NCBI GenBank assembly: GCA_017526985.1
Contig: JAFXQR010000166.1
Coordinates: forward strand, 1-64,000
Source of the DNA: Lachnospiraceae bacterium
GTDB taxonomy: Bacteria > Bacillota > Clostridia > Lachnospirales > Lachnospiraceae
Length of the DNA stretch: 64,000 nucleotides
Reading direction: 5' to 3'
Shown here one piece after another: positions 9,346 through 18,510 of this stretch (position 1 is its first letter; each line of letters starts with the position of its first letter). Position numbers and translations under genes: made by a program. A model generated the notes under the pieces. It did no database searches, had not been told where the DNA came from, and saw only the letters and a program-made list of their open reading frames with translations.

Positions 9346-10722
9346 ATGGATCAATTCAAAAAGTATCTGATATCAACAGATAAAAATCTGGATATTCTCA
9401 CTTGTGAAAGCGCTTTCCTTGAATATGTCGGAAGAAAGCAGATCTCCAATATGGATTTGGTGGTGCCACCGCAGGATATGATACAGCTGCGGAATGCGGT
9501 ATTTGCCATCGACCCGGGGGGGATCGGTCTGAGCTGTTTCCGTATCCGTACGGCCGGCGGGCGGCTCAACTGGGTGGCGGCAAATGTAGAAAAAGCCGAG
9601 GAACCGGATGAGACCGTGCATATGGAACTGCGGGATATCCAGTCTCTGAAGGCGGACGGTGCGCTGGCGCAGATCGATGAGATGACCGGCCTGCTCAATA
9701 AGCAGACGATCACGGAACGCGCCAGAGTATTGACGCAGCATTATCCGAAGAAAACCTTTTATTTCTGCCTGATGGATATTGATTATTTCAAGAGCGTCAA
9801 TGATCTGTTTGGTCATATGACCGGTGATGAAGTGATCATTGATGTGGCACACATCCTCCGCGATATCGTGGGCGAGAACGGTGTGGTCGGCAGGATCGGC
9901 GGCGATGAGTTTATGATGGTGCTGGAAAATATCAGCGATCGCCAGAGGGTGCGTGAAGTGCTGGCCAAGATCCGTGAGACGGTGGAATCCAAGTACAAGG
10001 GCTTCCGTGGCAGCCTGGACATCACCGTATCCATCGGTACGGCGTTATTCCCGGACAATGCAGTGGATTATGATGAGCTGTTTCTGCTGACAGACAAGAT
10101 GCTCTACAGAGCCAAGATGAAGGGGCGTAACCGCTACATCATCTACACGCCGGAGGTGCACGGAGATGTGCTGCATGCGCAGGAAGAGAGTGCGCCTATG
10201 GCACAGCGTGCCGCCAATGCATCCGAAAAAGTCCATATGCTGATGGACTATATGGACCGTTTTTTGCAACAGACGATCTTACCGATCCATACGGCGATGG
10301 AGCAGGTGTTGGCTGCGTTTGATCTGGACGAGATCTATGTGTTCTTTGATGACCTGAAAAAGAGCAGGTATGGGATCACACGCACGGTGATCGATAAGGA
10401 CAACAGCCGTATCGATGATGCGACTATGGCGATGGAGTTTCTGGCAGGGGAAAAATTCCAGAAACAGTTTGATGAGAATAACCGTGTGCAGATCAATTTT
10501 CATAATTTCCAAAAGGATACAAATGAAAAAGATGAAGATCTGATCCGTTTTATGGATCAGAAGTACCGCTTTATGGTGGTATATCATATGAAAGCCGCGA
10601 AGAAAGACGGATATATTGTTTTTCTGAACCGTGCCGGCAGCGCGTGCCGACTTTCGGAATCCGATGTCGATGCGTTGACCTACTTTGGAAGAATGGTAGA
10701 ACTGACAAGTGTAGAGAGATGA
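9346..10722 (+). CDS. diguanylate cyclase with PAS-like sensor and C-terminal GAF-like region
   Basis: 458 residues, no membrane segment. Residues 1-100 look like a short PAS-type sensor. The GGDEF domain (about 108-270) has an intact signature RIGGDEF (G185-F189) and DIDYFKSVND, so it should make cyclic di-GMP. Residues about 290-455 (with YVFFDDLKKSRYGI and YRFMVVYHMKAAKKDGYI) resemble a GAF-like domain; that part is inferred from pattern only. It is 64 bp upstream of a second c-di-GMP protein with EAL, so synthesis and turnover are encoded together. A cre-like box overlaps codons 21-25. Confidence 0.88.
   Translation: MDQFKKYLISTDKNLDILTCESAFLEYVGRKQISNMDLVVPPQDMIQLRNAVFAIDPGGIGLSCFRIRTAGGRLNWVAANVEKAEEPDETVHMELRDIQSLKADGALAQIDEMTGLLNKQTITERARVLTQHYPKKTFYFCLMDIDYFKSVNDLFGHMTGDEVIIDVAHILRDIVGENGVVGRIGGDEFMMVLENISDRQRVREVLAKIRETVESKYKGFRGSLDITVSIGTALFPDNAVDYDELFLLTDKMLYRAKMKGRNRYIIYTPEVHGDVLHAQEESAPMAQRAANASEKVHMLMDYMDRFLQQTILPIHTAMEQVLAAFDLDEIYVFFDDLKKSRYGITRTVIDKDNSRIDDATMAMEFLAGEKFQKQFDENNRVQINFHNFQKDTNEKDEDLIRFMDQKYRFMVVYHMKAAKKDGYIVFLNRAGSACRLSESDVDALTYFGRMVELTSVER
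9405..9418 (+). promoter_or_regulatory. cre-like box inside the GGDEF coding region
   Basis: TGAAAGCGCTTTCC matches the cre consensus at 13 of 14 positions (last base differs). It starts 59 nt after the start codon, a place where CcpA binding would block elongation. It may also be chance, since it encodes ordinary codons. Confidence 0.35.
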
Positions 10723-10786
10723 CACCGATGGGGCGGCTGTAATACACTTTTCGTAATATATTTTCTTTGAACGGAAAGGTAAATCT

Positions 10787-12490
10787 ATGTTAGCAGATGT
10801 TTATGAATACAGCGAGGTAATGGAGAACTACCTGCTGGAGATGGAAAAGATCAAAACATTCCGTAAAGAACAGATCTCACAGGCGATCGTGGAGATGTGC
10901 CGGGTGCTGCGGATCGCAAAGGTCCAGGTGGAATATTATTATTCACCGCAGGATGAGGTGGAACACAAAGCAGTTGTGGATGTTTTTTTTGAAGAAGGCG
11001 AGGCGGATTATACCAGACCATACAAGGCCAGGGAGGTAACTAACGGCGGGACCATTACGATCTGCTCGATGTTTGAGAGAAAAGACGGACCGGCCTGGGA
11101 TGCGGAAGATCTGGAACGGGTGCATGTTTTTCAGAAGAGTTTCTTTGCCTATACCGGACGGATGCGTCTGTTGGACTTGCTTGACAAATTTACTATGACG
11201 GATGTGCCGCTGGATGTGCGGAATATGCGCTTTGTTATGAAGCAGATCGGGCAGATGATCGCGCAGAAGAAGGTGCTGGAGTTTGGATACTGTTATTTTA
11301 ACCTAAAGAGTTTTTCACTGGTGAATGAGCGTGTCGGACGCGATCCTGCAACAGGGTTGATGAAAGAGTATGTGCACCGCCTGCAGAACAAGCTGGCTAA
11401 GCCGGGGGTGGTCGGCAGGATTGGTGGCGACAACTTTGTTGTGATGTTTCTGAAAGATAATCTGGAGATCGTCCGGTCGCATCTGCACGGTGAGGTGCTC
11501 ACATATAACGAAGAGACCGGTGAGAGTCTGAGTATTTCGGCAAAGGCAGGTTATTTCTTGCCGGAGATCCGGGATATTATCCGTACGCCGGAAGATATAA
11601 TGGACCGTATCGGCAGTGCCATGGCATTGGCAAAAAGCCGCAAGGATACGGATGAAATCTTCTTCAGTGAGGAAATGGAGAGGAGACGCACAGAAGCCAA
11701 AAAGATCGAGAACAGTTTTCCGGAGGCCATTCGGAATAATGAGTTTAAAGTCTATTATCAGCCTAAGGTGAATCTGCATGATTATCACCTGGTGGGGGCT
11801 GAGGCATTGTGCCGCTGGATCCGCAATGATCATGTGATATCGCCGGGGGTATTTATACCGGTATTGGAGCAGAGCGCCAATGTCTGCAGACTGGATTTCT
11901 ATATGCTGGAAAAGGTGTGCCGTGACATTCGCAGATGGCTGGATGACGGTAAAGAACCGGTGCGGGTTTCTTTTAACTTATCCCGCAGGCATCTGGGCGA
12001 TGTTGATCTGCTCAAGCATATCCTGGATATCATCGACGGCAACCGCGTGCCCCACGAGTACATCGAAGTGGAGCTGACGGAGACGACCACGGATGTGGAG
12101 TTTAACGACTTAAAGAAGATCGTAAACGGCCTGCACGAGGTGGGGATCGCTACTTCGGTAGACGATTTCGGTACGGGGTATTCTTCCATCAATCTGATCC
12201 GTGAGGTGCCCTGGAATGTGTTGAAACTGGACAAAAGCTTCCTGCCCACGGCGGAGGATGACAAGAGCTACGACAGCACTATGCTACGGCATGTGATCGC
12301 CATGGCGCAGGATATGGGCCTGGAGTGTATCGTGGAAGGCGTAGAGACGGAAGAACATGTGAAGCTGCTTCAGGATTGCAAATGCTTTATGGCACAGGGA
12401 TTCTTCTTTGACAGACCTATGCCGGTGCTGGATTTTGAGCAGAGGCTGGCGCGCAAGAATGAATTCTTCTGGCCGAAAAAGGATTGCTAA
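10787..12490 (+). CDS. EAL phosphodiesterase with degenerate GGDEF domain
   Basis: 567 residues, cytoplasmic. The N-terminal 140 residues are a GAF-like region, followed by a GGDEF domain whose signature is GGDNF (residues 213-217): the catalytic glutamate is replaced by Asn, so it is probably a regulatory GTP-binding or dead domain. The C-terminal EAL domain looks intact: YYQPKVNLHDYHLVGAEALC with E339-A340-L341, then DDFGTGYSS, LKLDKSFL and VEGVETEEH. It should hydrolyse c-di-GMP. It follows the active GGDEF gene and probably shares its transcript. Confidence 0.9.
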   Translation: MLADVYEYSEVMENYLLEMEKIKTFRKEQISQAIVEMCRVLRIAKVQVEYYYSPQDEVEHKAVVDVFFEEGEADYTRPYKAREVTNGGTITICSMFERKDGPAWDAEDLERVHVFQKSFFAYTGRMRLLDLLDKFTMTDVPLDVRNMRFVMKQIGQMIAQKKVLEFGYCYFNLKSFSLVNERVGRDPATGLMKEYVHRLQNKLAKPGVVGRIGGDNFVVMFLKDNLEIVRSHLHGEVLTYNEETGESLSISAKAGYFLPEIRDIIRTPEDIMDRIGSAMALAKSRKDTDEIFFSEEMERRRTEAKKIENSFPEAIRNNEFKVYYQPKVNLHDYHLVGAEALCRWIRNDHVISPGVFIPVLEQSANVCRLDFYMLEKVCRDIRRWLDDGKEPVRVSFNLSRRHLGDVDLLKHILDIIDGNRVPHEYIEVELTETTTDVEFNDLKKIVNGLHEVGIATSVDDFGTGYSSINLIREVPWNVLKLDKSFLPTAEDDKSYDSTMLRHVIAMAQDMGLECIVEGVETEEHVKLLQDCKCFMAQGFFFDRPMPVLDFEQRLARKNEFFWPKKDC

Positions 12491-12559
12491 ATTTGTGAAA
12501 AACGGTTAAAATCATATCGTTGGAAAATAAATACTTACAAGAATGGAGACACATAAGAT

Positions 12560-12862
12560 ATGATCAACCCTATGGATTTATTTAAGGTGAAGGGGCTGCT
12601 GGGAGAGTTTGGAACGAATCATCCCAAGTTTTTCCCGTTTTTACAGGCGGTAGCGCAGGCAGGAGCCAAGGAAGGAACGATCGTGGAAATGACCGTGACC
12701 ACTCCGGAAGGAACGAAGATGGAGACGAATCTCCGCATGTCCCAGTCCGATCTGGAACTGATCCACCTGATCCGCGAAATGGCCGGCCAGGGCGATAAGA
12801 AAGACAAGGACGGCAACGCTGAAGCAGCAGACGCACCGGCAGATACCAATACGCAGGAATAA
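12560..12862 (+). CDS. small hypothetical protein
   Basis: 100 residues, not recognised. The first 75 residues are compact (KFFPFLQAVAQAGAKEGT, VTTPEGTKMETNLRMSQSDL) and the last 25 are charged and Ala/Asp/Asn rich. No signal peptide or membrane segment. It follows the EAL gene by 69 bp and ends at a terminator, so it may belong to that transcript. Confidence 0.75.
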   Translation: MINPMDLFKVKGLLGEFGTNHPKFFPFLQAVAQAGAKEGTIVEMTVTTPEGTKMETNLRMSQSDLELIHLIREMAGQGDKKDKDGNAEAADAPADTNTQE

Positions 12863-12886
12863 ATAAGATTCAATATTGCAATATGA

Positions 12887-12919
12887 AAAAGGCAGGCTTT
12901 TTATAGCTTGTCTTTTTTT
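12887..12919 (+). terminator. terminator after the c-di-GMP genes
   Basis: GGCAGGCT (12891-12898) pairs with AGCTTGTC (12905-12912, two wobbles), followed by seven Ts. Confidence 0.75.
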
Positions 12920-12965
12920 GGTTACTTGGCGGCAGTACCTTGCCTTCCCCTTTCACAATAAAGAA

Positions 12966-13017
12966 TTATCGATATTCGATAAATTATTATTGACATTCGA
13001 ATTTTTGATGATATACT
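12966..13017 (+). promoter_or_regulatory. promoter with upstream palindromic operator
   Basis: TTGACA (12990-12995), 16 bp, TATACT (13012-13017) is a near-consensus promoter for the lipoprotein gene. Just upstream lies a perfect inverted repeat TTATCGA-TAT-TCGATAA (12966-12982), and ATTCGAAT sits inside the spacer. The pair suggests a repressor or activator site; the regulator is unknown. Confidence 0.6.
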
Positions 13018-13048
13018 TACCAATAGAAAACGAAGAGAGGGCAATTGT

Positions 13049-13681
13049 ATGAGGAAAAGAACTAAGATGCTCAGCGTTATTTTCTCTGTTGGATTGCTGC
13101 TTACGGGATGCGGGGGATATGAGGTGCCCCAAGGTTTTACGAAAGTGCACCATTCCTATGATGAACTGACAGAGTACGCACAGGGATATGATCCGCAGGC
13201 TGTGGTAGAAGAGGACTATCGCGAACTGAAAGAGCAAAGTCGTGAGTTTCGTCTGTATCCGGCAGTGATCAATGGTGTGGATTGTACGGTCGGCAGTGTT
13301 TCTGATTACATATATGATCGCAGCGGTGAGTTTACGCAGGAGTTTTATAAAATGGATACGGACTACGATTTTTATGTGATCAAAGAAGTATTGGAGGGGT
13401 ATCCGGAACTCGGAACCATTGGAGATGAATCGGTCTCTACTCGGTATCAGAACAATGGCATTATCTCCAGTAAGATCGTGATCGCGGATATGACGCCGGA
13501 GATGATGGATGATCTGTATGCGCAGTTTGAGGAGATGAGCAGTGAGCTTAAGCCTTATGATCTCTTTAAAGAGTACTGGCTGCAGATAGAGACGGGCGGG
13601 AAACGGTATTATTTTGTTGCGGATGATCCGGAGACAAAGCAAACGGTATATGATCAAATGACTGAGGACAGTGTATTTTAA
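13049..13681 (+). CDS. lipoprotein of unknown function
   Basis: 210 residues. A basic N-terminus (MRKRTKM), hydrophobic stretch and lipobox LLTGC (Cys about 22) mark a lipid-anchored extracellular protein. The mature part is acidic with no recognised domain; segments such as VNGVDCTVGSVSDYIYD and YFVADDPETKQTVYD suggest a small beta-rich fold. It has its own promoter and palindromic operator. Confidence 0.8.
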   Translation: MRKRTKMLSVIFSVGLLLTGCGGYEVPQGFTKVHHSYDELTEYAQGYDPQAVVEEDYRELKEQSREFRLYPAVINGVDCTVGSVSDYIYDRSGEFTQEFYKMDTDYDFYVIKEVLEGYPELGTIGDESVSTRYQNNGIISSKIVIADMTPEMMDDLYAQFEEMSSELKPYDLFKEYWLQIETGGKRYYFVADDPETKQTVYDQMTEDSVF

Positions 13682-13751
13682 GCAAGCAGATCGAAGAGTG
13701 ATGCGGACAGATTGCTGACGCAGATGTGAAAGGATTTTGAGGAGAAAGAAA

Positions 13752-14906
13752 ATGATAGATATTGCAGCGGCTATTTTAGGGATCTTGTTGGCGGTCATTT
13801 CCGTGACATCACCGATCGTATTAAGTATCGCAAATGTCTATGGCTTATTTGTTCCGGGAATGAAACGGAAGAGAGCATGCTGGATCTGGACGGTCATCCT
13901 CGGCGGGATACTGAGCTGTTTATACGCGGGGATCGTGATGATGGATGTGACCGATAAGCCCTGGAACGAGCAACTGGTGAACAATGAAGTGCATCAGATC
14001 CTGAATTCGGAGCATAGAGGTATTTATTTCGTGATCATGTTGATCGGATTTGTCGGTTTCATGATCTTGGCCTCGCGAAAAATGGAGGATACACCGCCGC
14101 TGATCTCAGTGCTGTCGATCGCAGCCATGTATCCGGCTGCCGTCACCTGTGTGGTCTGGTGCATCCATATAGCGCCCATCAGATCAGGGATGCCGTTAAC
14201 GATTCCGTTATGGGTTCTTCCGGGCAATCTGATCGTGATGATGTGCTCGCTGATCCGTGAAAAGATCAAGGAATGGAATGATGTTCGTGAAGTGATGTTT
14301 GCGAACGGGCAAATGGACGATCAGAGACGGACCTGGTACGAAGGGATCCTCGGAAAGGCACAGAGCTGGCCGCTGATCGCATTACTGGCAGCCATTCCTT
14401 TGCTGGGGGCGGTGCTGGGGATATCGATCCTTATGGGACAGCGACCGGATGCATTGATCGCAACCTGGACGGAGACGGCAGACTGGAACTTGTCGCAGAT
14501 GCTCCCACCACCCAATGTACAGGTGGATGAGCATTATCTGTGCACCGTGGCAGCAGGCGGACACGAGAAGGTGGTCAAGCCGCTCCGTATGGGAGAACGC
14601 CACGGACACAGGGTGGTAGTCAACCGGCAGCTGGAAGTCGCAAACGCATTTGAACTTGTGCTGGAGTGGAAGACACCGCGGCTGCACCGGGCGATCCGCA
14701 GCTTTTACGATAAATACGGATTTCCAATCGCCAGATGCATCCACACAAAATCCGCTTGTGATATCGTATATTTCATTATGAAACCGCTGGAATGGTTCTT
14801 TGTGATCGTACTGTATTTGACGCTGGCACACCCGGAAAATGTCATTGCGGTGCAGTACCTGCCGGGCTACCGGGATATCCTGGTACAAACAGGGAATAAG
14901 AAATGA
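13752..14906 (+). CDS. DUF6688-like membrane protein
   Basis: 384 residues with about five membrane segments at the N-terminus and middle, and a conserved C-terminal part (GHEKVVKPLRMGERHGH, VVNRQLEVANAFE, IRSFYDKYGFPIARCIHTK, MKPLEWFFVIVLYLTLAHPE) that I recall from the DUF6688 family. No function is known. The start at 13752 follows GAGGAGAAAG; the TTG 15 nt earlier would consume that site. It starts a run of membrane protein genes with short gaps. Confidence 0.75.
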   Translation: MIDIAAAILGILLAVISVTSPIVLSIANVYGLFVPGMKRKRACWIWTVILGGILSCLYAGIVMMDVTDKPWNEQLVNNEVHQILNSEHRGIYFVIMLIGFVGFMILASRKMEDTPPLISVLSIAAMYPAAVTCVVWCIHIAPIRSGMPLTIPLWVLPGNLIVMMCSLIREKIKEWNDVREVMFANGQMDDQRRTWYEGILGKAQSWPLIALLAAIPLLGAVLGISILMGQRPDALIATWTETADWNLSQMLPPPNVQVDEHYLCTVAAGGHEKVVKPLRMGERHGHRVVVNRQLEVANAFELVLEWKTPRLHRAIRSFYDKYGFPIARCIHTKSACDIVYFIMKPLEWFFVIVLYLTLAHPENVIAVQYLPGYRDILVQTGNKK

Positions 14907-14924
14907 AGAGGAGATAGAGGAGCA

Positions 14925-15386
14925 ATGGATGCTAGAGAAAAGAAACTGACACTGACAAGACGGGTAAAATATCTGCTGGACTTTATGTTTTATTCCGGGA
15001 TTGTACTGACACTGAGTCTTCCGTTTTCGCTCAGATTCGGATCACGCTTTTATGAACCCTGGGCAGAGCATTATTGGCCGGCGGTGGTCATCTATATGAT
15101 CCTTGGAGTGGCGGCGTGTATTCTGCTGAATGAATTACGGAGGATCTTTAAGACAGTGCTTGCCGAAGATTGTTTTGTAAATGAGAATGTTGAGAGTCTT
15201 CGGAAGATGGGGAATGTGAGCTTTTTTATCGTCCTGATGTCGATCGTGCGCTTTGCCGTATATATGACGACAGCGATCCTGGTTGTGATCCTGGTGTTTA
15301 CGATCGCAGGTTTGTTTAGCAAGGTGCTGGCGCTGGTCTTTGAGGAGGCGGTCCGGTACAAAGAGGAAAATGATCTGACGATTTAA
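14925..15386 (+). CDS. DUF2975 family membrane protein
   Basis: 153 residues with four predicted membrane helices (about 18-40, 52-72, 98-120, 125-145). The pattern of a DUF2975 protein directly followed by a small Cro-like HTH gene is common in Firmicutes and Bacteroidetes and is present here, with the HTH start 29 bp away. Role unknown; the pair is often thought to be a membrane protein and its own regulator. Confidence 0.8.
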   Translation: MDAREKKLTLTRRVKYLLDFMFYSGIVLTLSLPFSLRFGSRFYEPWAEHYWPAVVIYMILGVAACILLNELRRIFKTVLAEDCFVNENVESLRKMGNVSFFIVLMSIVRFAVYMTTAILVVILVFTIAGLFSKVLALVFEEAVRYKEENDLTI

Positions 15387-15414
15387 GCGTATAAACAGGA
15401 CGGAGATGAGGAAG

Positions 15415-15627
15415 ATGGCGATCATAATTAATCTGGATGTAATGATGGCAAAAAGAAAAAAGGGGCTGACGGAGCTGGCAAATGAGGTGGATATCACGCT
15501 GGCGAATCTGTCAATCCTGAAAAATAACAAAGCAAAAGCGGTGCGTTTTTCGACGCTTGAGGCAATCTGTAAGGCACTGGACTGCCAGCCGGGAGATATC
15601 CTGGAATACCGAAAGGAGGAAGAGTAA
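15415..15627 (+). CDS. small Cro/CI-type HTH regulator (YozG-like)
   Basis: 70 residues. It begins MAIIINLDVMMAKRK and has one HTH (LTELANEVDITLANLSILKNN) followed by STLEAICKALDCQPGDILEY, the signature of the small HTH_26/YozG-like proteins. The start at 15415 is preferred because GGAG (15402-15405) is 9 nt upstream; an ATG at 15406 sits on that site. It partners the DUF2975 gene. Confidence 0.88.
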   Translation: MAIIINLDVMMAKRKKGLTELANEVDITLANLSILKNNKAKAVRFSTLEAICKALDCQPGDILEYRKEEE

Positions 15628-15629
15628 CA

Positions 15630-17273
15630 ATGGATAAGGATCAAAATGAATTAAACGGAGGTGGCGTGGCCATACAGTCGAAGGAGGACTGGAAGCAGGC
15701 ATTTGCGCCGAATGCAGCCGGAGATCTGATGATGAAAACCACAACACCGGAAATGGAGGATACGGAAGCGCTCAAGACCATGCGAGCAAAGTTTTCCTTC
15801 TTCGCACCGGCAACTCTGCTGTATGCAGTATTATATGCATTCTGCATGTTCAAAAATGATGCGGGTATCGCTTATCTGTTTTTCATTATCGCCACGATCG
15901 TATATATGAAGATGTCGCTTACACGGCTGGATATGAAACTGAAGAAGGGTAGTGCATTTTATTTTGCGGCGATGGTGCTACTGGCAGTATCCACTTTTTG
16001 TACGGATGACTCCAGGATCATAATATTCAATAAGCTGGGAATCTTTCTGCTGGCAATGAGCCTGATGCTTCGGACATTCTACCGTACCGATGCGTGGGGG
16101 CTTGGGAAATATCTCAAAAACATTGTTTGTCTGATATTTGGTTCGCTGGCAGAACTGGTCCGGCCCTTTGATGATGCAGAGAACTATCTTAAAACAGATG
16201 GAAAGAAGAACAAGAATATCGGTTATGTACTGCTTGGGGCACTTATTTCTGTTCCCTTACTGTTGGTGGTGATCAGCCTGCTTTCGGAAGCGGATGTTTT
16301 CTTTGAACAGATGACGAATCGTTTCCTGGGACTGTTTGAGATGGAAAGCATTGCCTGGATCATTTCCAGAATAGCGATCGTATTTTTTGCAACCTATCTG
16401 ATCGTGGCGCGTCTTTGCAGGCATTCCTTAAGTGAGAAGGTGACGGATCGGCGCACAGGAGAGCCGGTGCTGGCGATCACAGTGACCGCTATGCTGACAG
16501 TCGTATATCTTTTGTTTTCCGGCATTCAGATCTTTGGACTGTTTCTGGGACAGTTGCAGCTGCCGCAGGGTTATACCTATGCGGAATATGCAAGAGAAGG
16601 TTTCTTCCAGCTGCTGGCAGTAAGCATCCTGAACCTTATCCTGGTACTGGTGGGGATGAGTTTCTTCCGGGAGAGCAAGGGATTGAAAGGCGTACTGACG
16701 GTGATGTCGCTTTGTACATTTGTTATGATCGCTTCCAGCGCGATGCGTATGATCATGTACATCAGTTGTTATGACTTGACCTTCCTGCGTATCCTGGTAT
16801 TGTGGACGCTGGGATTGCTGACGATGCTGTTCATTGGTGTACTCATCAGTATTTTCAGCAGACAATTTAAACTCTTCCGATATAGCATTATAGTGGTTAC
16901 GCTGCTGTATCTGGGACTTTCCTTCAGCCATCCGGACTACATCGTCGCATATGTAAATGTGCAGAAGGAAACGGTGGATTATCGTTATCTGGAAAAACTG
17001 AGCGCGGATGCAGCTCCGGTATTGGTTCCGTATATCAGAACAAGAGATACGGTATCGGTGACGCAGGATGCTTATGGCGAACGTAAATTTGTACTGATCA
17101 CCGATGAGTATTTCCATAAGGCACCCAGTGATTTTGGCTTGAAATATATGGAGAGTATCAATGAAAAAGCGCAGGCATTGGGCATCCGGACATTCAATGT
17201 ATCCCGTTTTATGGCGGCGCAGGCAAGAGATGAATGGATTCAGATGGTATTCCCGCCCAAGACGGTGCAGTAA
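15630..17273 (+). CDS. DUF4173 family integral membrane protein
   Basis: 547 residues with around ten to twelve hydrophobic segments from residue 50 to 430. YTYAEYAREGFFQLLAVSIL near the middle is the diagnostic block of DUF4173 (sometimes listed as DUF4153) proteins. The hydrophilic C-terminus (about 440-547) is likely outside the membrane core. It starts two bases after the HTH gene, so it is translationally linked and probably part of the same membrane-regulation unit. Function unknown. Confidence 0.82.
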   Translation: MDKDQNELNGGGVAIQSKEDWKQAFAPNAAGDLMMKTTTPEMEDTEALKTMRAKFSFFAPATLLYAVLYAFCMFKNDAGIAYLFFIIATIVYMKMSLTRLDMKLKKGSAFYFAAMVLLAVSTFCTDDSRIIIFNKLGIFLLAMSLMLRTFYRTDAWGLGKYLKNIVCLIFGSLAELVRPFDDAENYLKTDGKKNKNIGYVLLGALISVPLLLVVISLLSEADVFFEQMTNRFLGLFEMESIAWIISRIAIVFFATYLIVARLCRHSLSEKVTDRRTGEPVLAITVTAMLTVVYLLFSGIQIFGLFLGQLQLPQGYTYAEYAREGFFQLLAVSILNLILVLVGMSFFRESKGLKGVLTVMSLCTFVMIASSAMRMIMYISCYDLTFLRILVLWTLGLLTMLFIGVLISIFSRQFKLFRYSIIVVTLLYLGLSFSHPDYIVAYVNVQKETVDYRYLEKLSADAAPVLVPYIRTRDTVSVTQDAYGERKFVLITDEYFHKAPSDFGLKYMESINEKAQALGIRTFNVSRFMAAQARDEWIQMVFPPKTVQ

Positions 17274-17334
17274 AGCAGAGCGGAGAATCAGCGGAGATTT
17301 TCAAGAGTGATCCGAAAAAAGGTTGGTACGAGAA

Positions 17335-18228
17335 ATGACGATATATTATCATTTGCCGGGTTTATTTGAATTCTACGAATTGTATAAAGTCTTCCTGCCG
17401 CTCTTTTATGAGCGGAGGGAGTACTTTTACGACGAGTGCGAGATTGGATCCATTTATGGCGCGCCGGCGGACTGTCTCTGGGGCGGCGGACGTGTGGGAT
17501 TTGGCGAAGCAACGCCGGGGAACGTGGCAGCGCTGATGGCGGAGTATGGGATCTCATCCCGGCTGACCTTCAGCAATTCCCTGCTGCGGGAAGAACATCT
17601 GGAAGATAAGAAGTGCAATCGCATGTGCGCTTTGTTTGAAAAGAACGGCAAGGCACAGAATGGTGTGATCATCACTTCGGATCTGTTGCTGGATTATATC
17701 CGTACGAACTATCCGGACTTCTATTTTGTCTCTTCTACCACCAAGGTGTTGCGGGACTTTACACAGTTCGAGGAAGAACTGAACCGGGAAGTGTTTCGCT
17801 ATGTAGTACCGGACTTCCGCTTGAACAAAGAGTTTAGCAAACTAAATTCACTGAGCGATGCGCAGAAGCAGAAGGTGGAGTTCCTCTGCAATGAGTGCTG
17901 CTGGTTTGACTGCTATGATCGTAAGCGCTGCTATGAAAATGTGAGCCGTAAGAGTTTGGGGGAGTCCTGCGAGGATCATATCTGCGTATCCCCGACCGCT
18001 GACAGGGGCTATCGTTTTTCGGATGCCATGAAGAATCCGGGATTTATCAGCGTAGAAGATATCAGGAACCTCTATGCCCCACAGGGATTCTCTCATTTCA
18101 AGATCGAAGGCCGCAGTCTGGGCAGTGCCATGATCCTGGAATTTCTGTTATATTATTTGACCAAGCCGGAGTACCAGCTGAAAGTCCGCGAGGAGATCTA
18201 CCTCGACTGTATGCTGGATCTGTTCTAA
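17335..18228 (+). CDS. peptidase U32-like TIM-barrel protein (tentative)
   Basis: 297 residues. The layout (SNSLLREEHLEDKKCNRMC; GVIITSDLLLDYIRTNYP; NECCWFDCYDRKRCYENVSR; HFKIEGRSL near the end) resembles U32/collagenase-like proteins, where a Cys cluster and a KIEGR segment are typical. Several cysteines (NECC, DCYD, RCYE) could bind an iron-sulfur cluster, as reported for U32-related hydroxylation enzymes; that is inference. The start at 17335 is the first ATG; the ribosome binding site is weak. Confidence 0.6.
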   Translation: MTIYYHLPGLFEFYELYKVFLPLFYERREYFYDECEIGSIYGAPADCLWGGGRVGFGEATPGNVAALMAEYGISSRLTFSNSLLREEHLEDKKCNRMCALFEKNGKAQNGVIITSDLLLDYIRTNYPDFYFVSSTTKVLRDFTQFEEELNREVFRYVVPDFRLNKEFSKLNSLSDAQKQKVEFLCNECCWFDCYDRKRCYENVSRKSLGESCEDHICVSPTADRGYRFSDAMKNPGFISVEDIRNLYAPQGFSHFKIEGRSLGSAMILEFLLYYLTKPEYQLKVREEIYLDCMLDLF

Positions 18229-18230
18229 AG

Positions 18231-18383
18231 CAGCTATGCATCCCGCGCACCAGCTGGGACTATTACGGTTCCTTCGGGATCTTTCGAATGGAGCCGGGCA
18301 AGAGGCAGGAACAGCCCCGATTCCCGGAGGATCTGAATGTCGAATTGCTGGAAGCTATGGGATTTCATTTACCAACTAAATAG
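18231..18383 (+). pseudogene. 3' remnant of an unidentified gene
   Basis: A 51-codon open frame without start reads ...SWDYYGSFGIFRMEPGKR ... FPEDLNVELLEAMGFHLPTK and ends at TAG 18381-18383, followed at once by a terminator. The composition is protein-like (FGIFRM, LLEAMGF), but there is no start codon or ribosome binding site. It seems to be the tail of a gene whose front was lost next to the U32-like gene. Parent family not identified. Confidence 0.45.
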
Positions 18384-18392
18384 AAGTATCAG

Positions 18393-18428
18393 GAACGCCG
18401 GTTGCGAAAGATCGTGACCGGCGTTTTT
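18393..18428 (+). terminator. terminator
   Basis: ACGCCGGT (18395-18402) and ACCGGCGT (18417-18424) pair perfectly, followed by TTTTGG. Confidence 0.8.
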
Positions 18429-18444
18429 GGGCGGGCGGTCACAC

Positions 18445-18473
18445 TTGCGCGGCAAGAGAAAATGGGGTATACT
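18445..18473 (+). promoter_or_regulatory. promoter of the 18511 gene
   Basis: TTGCGC (18445-18450), 17 bp, TATACT (18468-18473), directly after a terminator and 38 bp before the next start codon. Confidence 0.6.
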
Positions 18474-18510
18474 GCCGAAGATAAGAATTTATAAAAAAGG
18501 GGAAGATAGT

